Below are positions 6,551 through 12,921 of a stretch of DNA of 22,634 nt, one piece after another; the first letter of the stretch is position 1, and the number at the start of each line of letters is the position of its first letter. The notes under the pieces were generated by a model that had not been told where the DNA came from, searched no databases, and saw only the letters and a list, made by a program, of their open reading frames with translations. The DNA lies in IMG/VR virus record IMGVR_UViG_3300044797_000065, positions 1 to 22,634 of that record. One strand, 5' to 3'. A program made the position numbers and the translations under genes. The stretch is from a virus.

Positions 6551-6769
6551 ATGAAAATTTCCTTTGATCTTAGCTGGTTAGTGCTTCTCTTTGTTATTTT
6601 AAAGGTGACAGGGCTTATCCATTGTTCTTGGTGGTGGATTGGATTACCCTTTGGAATCATTGCTTTCTTTGGGCTAGTTGGAATACTGTTCGGCTTGCTT
6701 GGAATGGGCATTGCTTTGGTTGCATTGGCCTTCTTCCCAGACAAAGTGAAGTGGACTATAAAGAAATAG
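6551..6769 (+). CDS. Small integral membrane protein
   Basis: 72 residues, 1 nt after the upstream stop, with GAGAGGTGCTAAA before the ATG. Two long hydrophobic segments (residues ~8-25 and ~28-63, the latter glycine-rich: GLVGILFGLLGMGIALV) end in a basic tail KVKWTIKK. At least two membrane spans are expected. Role unknown. Confidence 0.75.
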   Translation: MKISFDLSWLVLLFVILKVTGLIHCSWWWIGLPFGIIAFFGLVGILFGLLGMGIALVALAFFPDKVKWTIKK

Positions 6770-6772
6770 GTC

Positions 6773-6801
6773 TTGACAAGTAGATAAATATTTGGGTAAA
6801 A
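6773..6801 (+). promoter_or_regulatory. Possible promoter, degenerate -10
   Basis: TTGACA at 6773-6778 followed by AGTAGATAAATAT, like the other spacers here, but no good -10 stands 17 nt away (GTAAAA). The following 70 nt to the next ATG hold no supported gene. Kept only because the -35 and spacer match the local promoter class. Confidence 0.35.
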
Positions 6802-6871
6802 GAAATTCCAGTAAAGAAGGGTGTATCTGAGTGGTGGGGTTCTGTTAGTTGGTTTCAAAAGGTGAAATGAT

Positions 6872-6976
6872 ATGAACTGGTACGAAGCAGCAGACAATGA
6901 CGAGATTAAAGAAGCTTGCCCAGTCTGTGATAAGGCTGAACATGATTCTGATTGTCCCATGCAGAGGTTCGGATGA
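6872..6976 (+). CDS. Very small Cys-containing protein
   Basis: 34 residues, with AAAAGGTGAAATGAT before the ATG. It contains CPVC and H-x4-C (EHDSDC), enough for one zinc site. The stop overlaps the next ATG (ATGA). Function unknown. Confidence 0.6.
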   Translation: MNWYEAADNDEIKEACPVCDKAEHDSDCPMQRFG

Positions 6977-7179
6977 AAGAACCAATACGAACTAAACGTT
7001 GCAAAGGTAAAGCCTGTAATGGATCTTATCTTGCCCAGAATACTAAGTTCTGTGATTGGTGCTTGCTTAAGAAATTCAATTTAGAAGGTCAATATGATTC
7101 AGAAGATGTGTGGTCTATTTCTACTTTATACAACGAAGAGGATGTTGTAGCAGCTCTTCGAAAGGCAACAGGATTATGA
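6973..7179 (+). CDS. Small zinc-binding protein
   Basis: 68 residues, starting at the ATGA overlap with the upstream gene. Basic N-terminus (IRTKRCKGKACNGSYLA) and FCDWCLLKK give four Cys in a zinc-ribbon spacing. The C-terminus is acidic and helical (YNEEDVVAALRKATGL). The stop again overlaps the next ATG. Nucleic-acid binding is possible; function unknown. Confidence 0.75.
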   Translation: MKEPIRTKRCKGKACNGSYLAQNTKFCDWCLLKKFNLEGQYDSEDVWSISTLYNEEDVVAALRKATGL

Positions 7180-7364
7180 AAAAGAAAAAGCTTGACATAG
7201 AAGTGGGCCAATGCTATAGTTACCATGATAGGGTATTTATGGTTGTAGAGAAAGTTCTAGATGGACTTCAATGGGGTGTTCAAGATACTTTGACAAAGGA
7301 AATAGTTTATATACCTAATTGTGAACTGTTAACTTGGTCTAGACCATTTCCAAATTGGGGATAA
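7176..7364 (+). CDS. Small hypothetical protein
   Basis: 62 residues. The ATG at 7176 overlaps the upstream stop; an upstream in-frame ATG at 7110 would overlap 70 nt and is unlikely. The sequence starts with a lysine run and continues as beta-rich (VFMVVEKVLDGLQWGV), ending in LTWSRPFPNWG. A promoter-like sequence lies inside its 5' end. Function unknown. Confidence 0.7.
   Translation: MKKKKLDIEVGQCYSYHDRVFMVVEKVLDGLQWGVQDTLTKEIVYIPNCELLTWSRPFPNWG
7192..7220 (+). promoter_or_regulatory. Promoter-like sequence inside a gene start
   Basis: TTGACA 7192-7197, 17-nt spacer, TATAGT 7215-7220 preceded by TGC. It fits the local promoter class but lies within codons 6-15 of the 7176 gene. An internal ATG at 7225 is in frame and 4 nt past the -10. 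It may give a shorter leaderless product, or be chance. Confidence 0.4.
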
Positions 7365-7365
7365 T

Positions 7366-7548
7366 ATGATTCTAATCTACTTAGCATTGTTGGTTCCATC
7401 TTATAAAGTAGGTGTGGCTGCGTGGTGCACAGTAAATAAGACTGATGGCATTATCCAATGTAATTACGATACAAGAGGCGAATGCGAAGCCTATAGACAA
7501 TCTGATGAAGTCTGCCAGAAGAATACTGATATAAAGAAGAAATATTAA
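7366..7548 (+). CDS. Small possibly exported Cys-containing protein
   Basis: 60 residues, with GGGGATAAT before the ATG. Residues 1-20 (ILIYLALLVPSYKVGVAAW) are hydrophobic and could be a signal peptide or membrane anchor. The rest has four Cys (WCTV, IQCNY, GECEAY, EVCQK), fitting two disulphides outside the cytoplasm rather than a zinc ribbon. It ends in KKKY. Function unknown. Confidence 0.65.
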   Translation: MILIYLALLVPSYKVGVAAWCTVNKTDGIIQCNYDTRGECEAYRQSDEVCQKNTDIKKKY

Positions 7549-7679
7549 TGGTATTCTTAATCTTCTTCATTCCGACATTTGTAACATACTTACTTGGTGC
7601 CCCAAAGGTGCAGCAAATATCTAAAGCTAATACTGATTTTGAAGTGCATAAGAGCGATACACTTGACAAAAGTCAATAA
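7548..7679 (+). CDS. Very small membrane protein
   Basis: 43 residues; the ATG overlaps the upstream stop by 1 nt. One hydrophobic segment (VFLIFFIPTFVTYLLG, residues 2-17) is followed by a polar tail. The last codons (CTT GAC AAA) form the -35 of the next promoter. Function unknown. Confidence 0.55.
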   Translation: MVFLIFFIPTFVTYLLGAPKVQQISKANTDFEVHKSDTLDKSQ

Positions 7680-7691
7680 ATATGTTATAAT
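7663..7691 (+). promoter_or_regulatory. Consensus extended -10 promoter
   Basis: TTGACA 7663-7668, 17-nt spacer, TATAAT 7686-7691 preceded by TGT: both hexamers match the sigma70 consensus. The next ATG (7708) has an AAAAAGGA ribosome site, so this transcript has a short leader. Confidence 0.85.
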
Positions 7692-7707
7692 TAAAAAGGA
7701 TATTAGA

Positions 7708-7890
7708 ATGAAACGATCAGAACTTAGTTTGAAACGAGAGCTTACTAAAGTTGAAAAGCTTTTAAGAAACAAGAATAATTCAGCTTGGACCGATGCCCAG
7801 ATAACAGGTGCTCAACAAGCTTTAGCGTGGGCTCTTGCTATGAATGCTATGAGTCCAAGTAAATGTTTTAGTTTTAGGAGTGACAAGTGA
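7708..7890 (+). CDS. Small helical protein
   Basis: 60 residues from the ATG at 7708, downstream of the 7663 promoter; the longer frame from 7594 would start upstream of the RNA. A helical sequence (LSLKRELTKVEKLLRNKNN) is followed by DAQITGAQQALAWALAMNAM. It resembles the short phage proteins with a conserved QQALAWAL segment; function unknown. Confidence 0.75.
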   Translation: MKRSELSLKRELTKVEKLLRNKNNSAWTDAQITGAQQALAWALAMNAMSPSKCFSFRSDK

Positions 7891-8171
7891 GTAGCAGCAA
7901 TAGTAGATATTCTATACCAGAAATAGATCAAGCGAAATATGCTGGTCTAACAAAACTATTTAATTCCTTTGTTAATGATTCACTAAATAATGATCGTCGT
8001 GTATTGCAAGGTTGGCTAATGAGTTTATTGGTATCCTATTGTCAACCTGAACTTACCATGAAACGTCTTGGTAAGATACTTCATGAACTTGGTGTTTCTA
8101 ATTTAGATATGCTAAAGTGTATGGATGAGCTTAAAAAATTGAAGAAAGAATTTCATAAAAAGGAGAATTAA
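7887..8171 (+). CDS. Small helical hypothetical protein, GTG start
   Basis: 94 residues. GTG at 7887 overlaps the upstream stop (GTGA), with TAGGAG 6 nt before it. All-helical composition (YAGLTKLFNSFVNDSL, VLQGWLMSLLVSYC, MKRLGKILHELG) ends in a basic helix. The phrase VSNLDMLKCMDEL near the end recalls the tag but lacks its Y-L-E core, so it is not counted. Function unknown. Confidence 0.75.
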   Translation: MSSSNSRYSIPEIDQAKYAGLTKLFNSFVNDSLNNDRRVLQGWLMSLLVSYCQPELTMKRLGKILHELGVSNLDMLKCMDELKKLKKEFHKKEN

Positions 8172-8172
8172 A

Positions 8173-8346
8173 ATGAGCACATTGCCTTTTAAATATACGC
8201 TTACAGCTACTCAAGATCATGACGATGTATGGATGAAACTTGAAATAGATTGTAATGCTTGCAATATGGGGAGTCATTCTCAATCAGATTTTGTTCATGC
8301 TCCTACCTTTTTGGAAAATCTATTGGGGGGTAACATGGCAGGATAA
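8173..8346 (+). CDS. Small hypothetical protein
   Basis: 57 residues, with AAAAAGGAGAATTAAA before the ATG (strong ribosome site). N-terminal beta-strand-like sequence (LPFKYTLTATQD, VWMKLEIDCNACNMGSHS) with one CxxC, ending FLENLLGGNMAG. Function unknown. Confidence 0.65.
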   Translation: MSTLPFKYTLTATQDHDDVWMKLEIDCNACNMGSHSQSDFVHAPTFLENLLGGNMAG

Positions 8347-8464
8347 GCTCAAAGCAAAAGAAAAGATCTTGGCATATGAATTGAGAGAAAGGCTTAAACA
8401 TTATGAGAATGACACTATAAAACAAGAGCTTGCGAAGTATTTTAAGAATAAAAAGGGGAAATAA
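8297..8464 (+). CDS. Small basic helical protein, start uncertain
   Basis: At most 55 residues from the ATG at 8297. The protein-like part begins about TWQDKLKAKEKI (from 8333), just after a GGGGGG stretch at 8325-8330 that looks like a ribosome site. No ATG, GTG or TTG exists there (the codon is GTA at 8330), so either the 8297 ATG is used with a 50-nt overlap or a rare start is used. The remainder is a charged helix (ILAYELRERLKHYEND). Confidence 0.55.
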   Translation: MLLPFWKIYWGVTWQDKLKAKEKILAYELRERLKHYENDTIKQELAKYFKNKKGK

Positions 8465-8465
8465 G

Positions 8466-8654
8466 ATGAGCCTCGATTGCGGTTGTGATGAGTACGTTCC
8501 TCAAGAATGGAACTGTATATTCTGTGGCAATGATGAAATGTGGTTTGATCGTACCATTGCATATTTACCTGATGGAACAGAGATTGGTATGAAAGATCGT
8601 TGTACTCAATGTGGTAAAGCAACAGATGAACTGCCAGAGGATGTTGGCTGCTAA
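8466..8654 (+). CDS. Small zinc-ribbon protein
   Basis: 62 residues from the ATG at 8466 (AAAAGGGGAAATAAG upstream), 1 nt after the previous stop. Two CxxC knuckles (WNCIFCGNDE and RCTQCGKAT), about 35 residues apart with beta-like sequence between, form a rubredoxin-like zinc ribbon. N-terminal LDCGCDEYV adds two more Cys. Function unknown. Confidence 0.8.
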   Translation: MSLDCGCDEYVPQEWNCIFCGNDEMWFDRTIAYLPDGTEIGMKDRCTQCGKATDELPEDVGC

Positions 8655-8663
8655 AGGAGAATT

Positions 8664-8927
8664 ATGAAGAATACAATCGGATTCATTGGTTTGATATTAG
8701 TACTCTTGGCCTCAAATCTTCTTGTCTATACACGAGGACTGAATGATGGGAAGTATAATTATCAGCATAGTAAGAACTTTCAACTTACCTTAAACTCCGC
8801 ATACGCCATTGGGTTGCATGATGGGCTTGACATTGGGTTTAATAAGGGGTATACTAAGGGAGCAGTAGATTGCAAGGCTGCATTCTTAAAGCTATCAAAG
8901 AAGCAAAAGAGAAAATGGTGTAAATAA
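8664..8927 (+). CDS. Membrane-anchored small protein
   Basis: 87 residues, with AAAGGAGAATT before the ATG. An N-terminal hydrophobic segment (residues 5-22, IGFIGLILVLLASNLLVY) anchors it. The rest contains the repeated-looking GLHDGLDIGFNKGYTKG and a basic C-terminus. It probably has one span with the soluble part outside or inside the membrane; the topology cannot be decided. Function unknown. Confidence 0.75.
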   Translation: MKNTIGFIGLILVLLASNLLVYTRGLNDGKYNYQHSKNFQLTLNSAYAIGLHDGLDIGFNKGYTKGAVDCKAAFLKLSKKQKRKWCK

Positions 8928-9139
8928 TGAATTACGATCTTTATTGGCCATGCATATGTGGTCATAAACAAATTGAACATGGTATTGTTATGGATAGACT
9001 TAAGTTCCCCTTTTCACCAGATGGATGTGTAGTGCAAGGTGGAACTCATTTAGGAAAGTATAAAGATGATTGCGCTCATTTTAGACCTATGAGTAATTTG
9101 GAATATCTGGAGAGTAGACAAAATGGGTTATCTCGCTAA
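8927..9139 (+). CDS. Tagged zinc-finger protein
   Basis: 70 residues. The ATG overlaps the upstream stop by 1 nt. Head WPCICGHKQIEH (C-x-C-G-H-x4-H), a Cys in DGCVV, DDCAHFRPM before the tag, then MSNLEYLESRQNG. The tag's QNG codons contain the start of the next gene. First member of a pair in tandem with 9123. Confidence 0.85.
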   Translation: MNYDLYWPCICGHKQIEHGIVMDRLKFPFSPDGCVVQGGTHLGKYKDDCAHFRPMSNLEYLESRQNGLSR

Positions 9140-9353
9140 TTGGCCTTGTACTAATTGTCGTCACTTAGCAGAAGAACATGACTTTGATCAGGTAGCCCAA
9201 AAGTATACAGCTTGTTTAGTAAAGTCTGACCTGACAACAGATGTGGGTGACTATGTTAAGCATGAAGTTAATTATGTTGATTATTGTGATGGATTTGAAC
9301 CAATAAGTAATTTAGAATACTTGGAGATGAAAAATGCAAGTGTTATTTCTTGA
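9123..9353 (+). CDS. Tagged zinc-finger protein
   Basis: 76 residues, overlapping the upstream gene by 17 nt. Head WPCTNCRHLAEEH, later TACLV and YCDGFEPI, then the tag SNLEYLEMKNASVIS. The segment before the tag matches the 8927 neighbour (F-x-P-[MI]-SNLEYLE), so the two are probably a tandem duplication. The end overlaps the HAD gene by 20 nt. Confidence 0.85.
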   Translation: MGYLANWPCTNCRHLAEEHDFDQVAQKYTACLVKSDLTTDVGDYVKHEVNYVDYCDGFEPISNLEYLEMKNASVIS

Positions 9354-9867
9354 TTTTGATGGAGTGCTTAACTCTAGGCAGCATTTCTTGGCTACGGCTG
9401 GTTTTAAAGTGCCAGGAGCTGATACCTTGAGTGATGCTAATTTGTTCAAGATGAAGAATGATATTAATCGAAATAACATTTGGGTGCTTGGTTATATTTT
9501 AGATCAGGTGCCAGATCTTAAGATTGTTATCTCCTCAGCTTGGAGAATGTTCTACGACATGGAAGATTTTAATGAATTGTTTAAGATCTTTAAGTTAGAT
9601 CCTACAAGGATTATTGGTAAGACCCCTAAAAAGTTTAGTAGTGAACGCCACACTGAGATTAAGATGTGGCTTGATGATTGGACAGAAATCAATCACAAAC
9701 AAGTGGACTTCCTTGCTGTAGATGATCATGTGATCTGGGATCTTATGCAAGAGTTTAAAGATCGAGAGATATTAACAGATCCTTGGGTTGGGCTTTCGAT
9801 GCATGATGCTTTCAAGATCATTAAGCATTTTTACCCAGAGTACAAAGAACCTGAGATAATGCTATGA
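9334..9867 (+). CDS. HAD-superfamily phosphatase, RNA-repair type (HAD_SAK-like)
   Basis: 177 residues. HAD motif I is LFLDFDGVLNS (D7 nucleophile, D9), motif II is VISSAWR (S67/S68), a conserved basic region surrounds RHTEIKMWL, and motif IV is VDD (D130, D131). The compact layout with SSAWR matches the HAD domains of 'Swiss Army Knife' RNA repair proteins. Expected reaction: metal-dependent phosphate removal, possibly a 2'- or 3'-phosphate on RNA ends. It starts inside the upstream tag gene and overlaps the next gene by 4 nt. Fold is near certain, substrate is inferred. Confidence 0.85.
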   Translation: MQVLFLDFDGVLNSRQHFLATAGFKVPGADTLSDANLFKMKNDINRNNIWVLGYILDQVPDLKIVISSAWRMFYDMEDFNELFKIFKLDPTRIIGKTPKKFSSERHTEIKMWLDDWTEINHKQVDFLAVDDHVIWDLMQEFKDREILTDPWVGLSMHDAFKIIKHFYPEYKEPEIML

Positions 9868-10103
9868 AAGACTATCTGCAGTTCAATGATGAGGATTTAA
9901 CAGCTTTCATTAAGCAGCACAAAGGAACTATTCATACCAGAGAGTTCCCTTCTCGCTGTGGGACCTGTAGATTCATTTCACGATTTGAAGCAGCTGAGAA
10001 GATCGTTAAAGAAACACAAAGACAAATGAAAAGCTGTGGACATGAAAATTGCTGTGAGCTTTGCGAATTAGAAACAGCATGGCGTATGATAGCGGGAAAA
10101 TGA
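9864..10103 (+). CDS. Small Cys-rich protein
   Basis: 79 residues, overlapping the HAD gene by 4 nt (ATGA). It has RCGTCRF and a dense C-terminal cluster (SCGHENCCELCELE), so it probably binds zinc. Helical linker EAAEKIVKETQRQMK. It lies directly before the homing endonuclease, which overlaps its stop. No tag. Function unknown. Confidence 0.75.
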   Translation: MKDYLQFNDEDLTAFIKQHKGTIHTREFPSRCGTCRFISRFEAAEKIVKETQRQMKSCGHENCCELCELETAWRMIAGK

Positions 10104-10894
10104 GTAATTTAAAAGTTTTATTAGAAGATACTCCCGAAGTCTATTATTGGGTTGGTTTTTTATTAGCTGATGGATCTTTGAGAAAAAATGGAAGATTTCA
10201 ACTTTCTGTAGCTATAAAAGATAAACAACATTTAGAGAAATTTGCTAAATTTATTGATTGTCCAGTTCATACTTACTTTGTTAAATTAAATAATAAAGAA
10301 TATCCCCAATGCGAGATACGTATTATGGATAAAAAATGGGCTAAAGCTTTTTCTAATAAATTTGATTTTAGTCATATTAAAACTATAACTCCCCCAAAGA
10401 ACTTAAAGTTTGAGACTTCTGATCTATTCTTAAGTTTATTTATAGGCTTTATTGATGGGGACGGTTGTATTAATAAACAATCAGGAAGACAAGATTGTAT
10501 TCTTCGTGTTAAAGTACATTCATCTTGGCAATCCACTTTACAGAATTGGATAAATATACTATATTCATTTATTACTATTGAAACTAAACATTGGGTAATT
10601 CCTCAAGTAACTATAAATAATCAAGGTTATGCTCAATTTGCTATAGCAAATTCAGATGTCCTTAAATTTTTAAAATACTCTTCTAATAGGTTACAACTTC
10701 CACGTTTAGAGAGAAAATGGAATAAAATTGATTTAAAATATTCTTCTAGGTATATTAAATCTGATTTACGAAAACTTCAAATTATAAAATTTGCAGAAGA
10801 TGGTATACTTTCTCAGAAAGATATTGCCAAAGCAGTAGGAGTTGTAGACTCTTATGTTTCTAGAATTCTAAAAAGAGGTATTAATCATGACTAG
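10100..10894 (+). CDS. Free-standing LAGLIDADG homing endonuclease
   Basis: 264 residues from the ATG at 10100 (ATGA overlap). Two LAGLIDADG helices are visible: WVGFLLADGSL (residues 17-27, Asp24) and FIGFIDGDGCI (about 113-123, Asp121), as in a monomeric two-motif enzyme. A C-terminal helix-turn-helix (SQKDIAKAVGVVDSYVSRIL) probably adds DNA contacts. Such enzymes cut DNA lacking the insertion and spread by repair. Codons are more A/T-rich (many TTA, ATA, AAA) than in the flanking HAD and phosphoesterase genes, a sign of transfer. It sits between two genes rather than in an intron, with both junctions overlapping. Confidence 0.92.
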   Translation: MSNLKVLLEDTPEVYYWVGFLLADGSLRKNGRFQLSVAIKDKQHLEKFAKFIDCPVHTYFVKLNNKEYPQCEIRIMDKKWAKAFSNKFDFSHIKTITPPKNLKFETSDLFLSLFIGFIDGDGCINKQSGRQDCILRVKVHSSWQSTLQNWINILYSFITIETKHWVIPQVTINNQGYAQFAIANSDVLKFLKYSSNRLQLPRLERKWNKIDLKYSSRYIKSDLRKLQIIKFAEDGILSQKDIAKAVGVVDSYVSRILKRGINHD

Positions 10895-11444
10895 GTGGTT
10901 CACGTCAGATAGTCATTACGGTCACACAAATATCATCAAATACTGCAATCGCCCTTTCAAAGATGCGGGTGAAATGGATCGGGCTATTGTAACTAACTGG
11001 AATGAGTTGGTTAAACCCGAAGATACTATCTATCATTTGGGTGATGTAGCCTTTGCTTCACCAGATAGGGTTAAACATATCCTCAGTATTTTAAATGGCT
11101 ATAAGATCCTAATCCTTGGCAATCATGATAGGTCAGGTATGAAGATGAAAGAATGGGGCTTTAATGAGGTTCACCAGTCTCTCCAGCTTGAGCTGGAAGG
11201 GGGCATACAAGCCAATCTAAGCCATTATCCATATAAAGGTACACCAGACAACAACCATAAGACAAAGTTCGATCATAAGAACTTAAAGGACGATGGTAAG
11301 CTACTTATTAATGGACATGTTCATACAGCTTGGAAAGATAGACCAGGACAGTTTAAGAACCATATGATTAATGTAGGCGTGGACCAGTGGGATTTTAAAC
11401 CTGTCTCAGAAACTCAACTATTGGCTTATTTGCAAACACTTTAA
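10887..11444 (+). CDS. Metallophosphoesterase (calcineurin-like)
   Basis: 185 residues. All metal-binding blocks are present: D-x-H in SDSHYGH (D8, H10), GD in HLGDV (D53), GNHD (78-81), a His in LSHYP (H113) and GHVH (143-146). The length and the TNIIKYCNRPF segment are typical of phage and bacterial small phosphoesterases of this type. It hydrolyses phosphomono- or diesters with two metal ions; the substrate is unknown, possibly RNA ends given the other repair enzymes. It overlaps the homing endonuclease end by 8 nt. Confidence 0.92.
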   Translation: MTRWFTSDSHYGHTNIIKYCNRPFKDAGEMDRAIVTNWNELVKPEDTIYHLGDVAFASPDRVKHILSILNGYKILILGNHDRSGMKMKEWGFNEVHQSLQLELEGGIQANLSHYPYKGTPDNNHKTKFDHKNLKDDGKLLINGHVHTAWKDRPGQFKNHMINVGVDQWDFKPVSETQLLAYLQTL

Positions 11445-11445
11445 T

Positions 11446-11628
11446 ATGGATAACTATTTATGTAAATGTAGTCACTTAGAAGAAAGTCATGGACCAGGAG
11501 TTGCATCTAAACAACCATTGTGCTATGATTGTATGGATACAAGTTTGAATTCTAATGTCTATTACCATGAGTTCAGATTAGATGGTCTTAAGTATTTGGA
11601 ACAAAGATATGAAGAGAAAGTTAAGTGA
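11446..11628 (+). CDS. Tagged zinc-finger protein (paralog of 22027 gene)
   Basis: 60 residues, 1 nt after the phosphoesterase stop. Head YLCKCSHLEESH, second pair LCYDC, then YYHEFRLDGLKYLEQRYEE. The last half matches the 22027 product almost residue for residue (PLC-x2-C, Y-HEF-LD-L-YLEQRYEE), so the two are recent paralogs 10.6 kb apart. Function unknown. Confidence 0.85.
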   Translation: MDNYLCKCSHLEESHGPGVASKQPLCYDCMDTSLNSNVYYHEFRLDGLKYLEQRYEEKVK

Positions 11629-11711
11629 AGAACGATTGTTATTGTATATGCGGCCATCTATGGACCCAACACTATAAAGATAGTTCTTGTAGCGTGAAGG
11701 GAGAGATATAA
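11625..11711 (+). CDS. Mini zinc-finger head without tag, GTG start
   Basis: 28 residues from GTG at 11625 (GTGA overlap with the upstream stop). The sequence CYCICGHLWTQHYKD is the family head C-x-C-G-H-x4-H, followed by one more Cys and a stop before any tag. It could be a degraded family member or a real mini protein. Overlaps on both ends favour translation. Confidence 0.5.
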   Translation: MKNDCYCICGHLWTQHYKDSSCSVKGEI

Positions 11712-11869
11712 TGATACCTTGCGTAATGTGTAAGAAAGAATTTAAGAGAGAAGAGTTGGACTTCTTAGAACGCTGCGATGTGTGCTTTAGATTGTTTATG
11801 GATACTCCAGAAGATGATAGACCTAAGCTTAGCGTTCCATTCGTGCCGATTTATAATGGGGATAAATAA
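11711..11869 (+). CDS. Small zinc-finger-like protein
   Basis: 52 residues. The ATG overlaps the upstream stop by 1 nt and has GGGAGAGATAT before it. Two CxxC pairs (IPCVMCKKEF and RCDVCFRLF) are about 18 residues apart, giving a compact zinc-binding module, followed by an acidic and proline-containing tail. LDFLERCD slightly resembles the tag core but lacks N-L-x-Y. Function unknown. Confidence 0.65.
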   Translation: MIPCVMCKKEFKREELDFLERCDVCFRLFMDTPEDDRPKLSVPFVPIYNGDK

Positions 11870-11870
11870 C

Positions 11871-11978
11871 ATGAATAGACACGAGATCGATAAAGTTCTT
11901 GGTACTGAATTGTGCGCTTGTGGTAAATGCACAACATGCGTTTGGCGATTAGAACATAAGGGACCTTATTGGATTTGA
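11871..11978 (+). CDS. Very small Cys-rich protein
   Basis: 35 residues from the ATG at 11871, 1 nt after the upstream stop; a longer frame from 11778 would lie wholly across the previous gene. It contains CACGKCTTCVW, four Cys in a tight cluster that would hold one zinc ion. GGGGATAAATAAC precedes the ATG. Function unknown. Confidence 0.6.
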   Translation: MNRHEIDKVLGTELCACGKCTTCVWRLEHKGPYWI

Positions 11979-11999
11979 TGATAATAAATAGAGCAAGTG

Positions 12000-12008
12000 T
12001 GATATAAT
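12000..12008 (+). promoter_or_regulatory. Extended -10 promoter element
   Basis: TGATATAAT (TGn + TATAAT; with the preceding TG, TGTGATATAAT). The best -35-like sequence, TTGATG at 11975, is 22 nt away, too far for standard contact, so this would act as an extended -10 promoter. The start of RNA is expected near 12015, just at the AGAGG before the next gene. Confidence 0.55.
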
Positions 12009-12027
12009 AATATAGAGGTATATTTCA

Positions 12028-12441
12028 ATTCAAACATTTTTACCATGCGCTGATTTTCAAAAGTCTGCTAAGTGCTTAGATAATAAGCGGCTTGGTAAGC
12101 AGCGAGTTGAAACTCTTCAGATCTTGAATACCCTTACAGGTAAATCAAAAGGATGGATAAACCATCCTGCTGTGCAGCAATGGAAAGGATATGAAGGGGC
12201 TCTTTCTTATTATGGATGGATTATGTGTGTAGAATGGATAAATAGAGGATTTAAGAGTACAATCCATGAGAAGTTTTGTCCATTTCTATATAGGGAATTA
12301 CCTCCTTGGCTAGGGAATGAAAAGTATCATTCAGCTATGAGAGCAAACCTTCTTAGGAAAGATCCTGTATGGTATGGAAAATTTGGATGGACTGAAGATC
12401 CCTCGACACCCTATTTTTGGCCAACTAAAGAAGGATGGTGA
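12028..12441 (+). CDS. Pyr_excise/MSMEG_6728-like protein, apparent ATT start
   Basis: 137 residues. The frame is open from 12016. Its sequence QTFLPCADFQKSAKCLDNKR, GKQRVETLQIL, then WINHPAVQQWKGYEGALSYY is the family signature of MSMEG_6728-type proteins related to pyrimidine-dimer glycosylase. The family N-terminus falls upstream of the first usual start (TTG at 12124), which would remove about 32 conserved residues. The only codon that fits is ATT at 12028 (or 12022), with AGAGG 9 nt before. A DNA repair role is suggested by the family; activity is not proven. Confidence 0.8.
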   Translation: MQTFLPCADFQKSAKCLDNKRLGKQRVETLQILNTLTGKSKGWINHPAVQQWKGYEGALSYYGWIMCVEWINRGFKSTIHEKFCPFLYRELPPWLGNEKYHSAMRANLLRKDPVWYGKFGWTEDPSTPYFWPTKEGW

Positions 12442-12447
12442 ATAAAT

Positions 12448-12666
12448 ATGAAATGCATTAAAGGTCACAAGAATCACAGATGGGTTGTAAATCCACAAGA
12501 GCCTTACTCTTGTTATAAGATTTGTGCTCATTGTAATAATAAAAAATTGTTTGAGAAAGACATAGATGAGTGGGATGTTAATTACAGAAATACCCGTAAG
12601 CCCAAGGGTCATTTCGATAAGATCCTCCCTACTATTCTATCAGATTACTTAGCTATTGACAAATAA
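12448..12666 (+). CDS. DUF1660-like small protein
   Basis: 72 residues, 6 nt after the upstream stop. It starts MKCIKGHKNHRWV and has ICAHCNNKK: the C...GHK...CxxC arrangement of DUF1660-like prophage proteins and of the 2260 mini protein. The C-terminal part is charged. Its last codons overlap the -35 box of the next promoter. Function unknown. Confidence 0.7.
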   Translation: MKCIKGHKNHRWVVNPQEPYSCYKICAHCNNKKLFEKDIDEWDVNYRNTRKPKGHFDKILPTILSDYLAIDK

Positions 12667-12684
12667 GTAATTCTCTGTTATAAT
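12656..12684 (+). promoter_or_regulatory. Consensus extended -10 promoter, predicted leaderless transcript
   Basis: TTGACA 12656-12661, 17-nt spacer, TATAAT 12679-12684 preceded by TGT. The next ATG (12691) is 6 nt past the -10, so transcription should start at the start codon. It drives the long chain of zinc-finger genes that follows. Confidence 0.85.
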
Positions 12685-12690
12685 TAGTAT

Positions 12691-12921
12691 ATGGCTTGGC
12701 ACAATGTAGTTCATGATATCAGAAGTGTTGGATCTTTTAAAAGCTTTTGCCGTAAATGCAGTTGTCATCATCCATTTGATAGTGAGATACACGGATTCTT
12801 GAAAGGCTGCATTTGTAACCCTGCTGGAAGACGTGGCGTATGTGGTAGATACGTTCCAACAGATAATCTGGAATTTCTAGAATATATGTATCAAGAAAAT
12901 TTGAAGGAGAAAAGGCTGTGA
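12691..12921 (+). CDS. Tagged zinc-finger protein (CxxCxC subtype)
   Basis: 76 residues. Head FCRKCSCHHPF, then GCICNPAG and GVCGRYVP, then the tag TDNLEFLEYMYQENLK. It shares the CRxCxC head with the 15666 and 18573 products, forming a subtype distinct from CxCGH. No ribosome site is visible; leaderless start is expected. First gene of its operon. Confidence 0.85.
   Translation: MAWHNVVHDIRSVGSFKSFCRKCSCHHPFDSEIHGFLKGCICNPAGRRGVCGRYVPTDNLEFLEYMYQENLKEKRL

Noticed and set aside
6790-6870. Frame from ATT reading WVKEIPVKKGVSEWWG and on, to TGA
   Set aside because: Protein-like composition but no standard start and no ribosome site; too short and uncertain to list as a gene.
7887-8171. VSNLDMLKCMDEL in the 7887 product as a tag
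   Set aside because: It lacks the Y-L-E core and the final Y-E pair and does not hold the next start codon.
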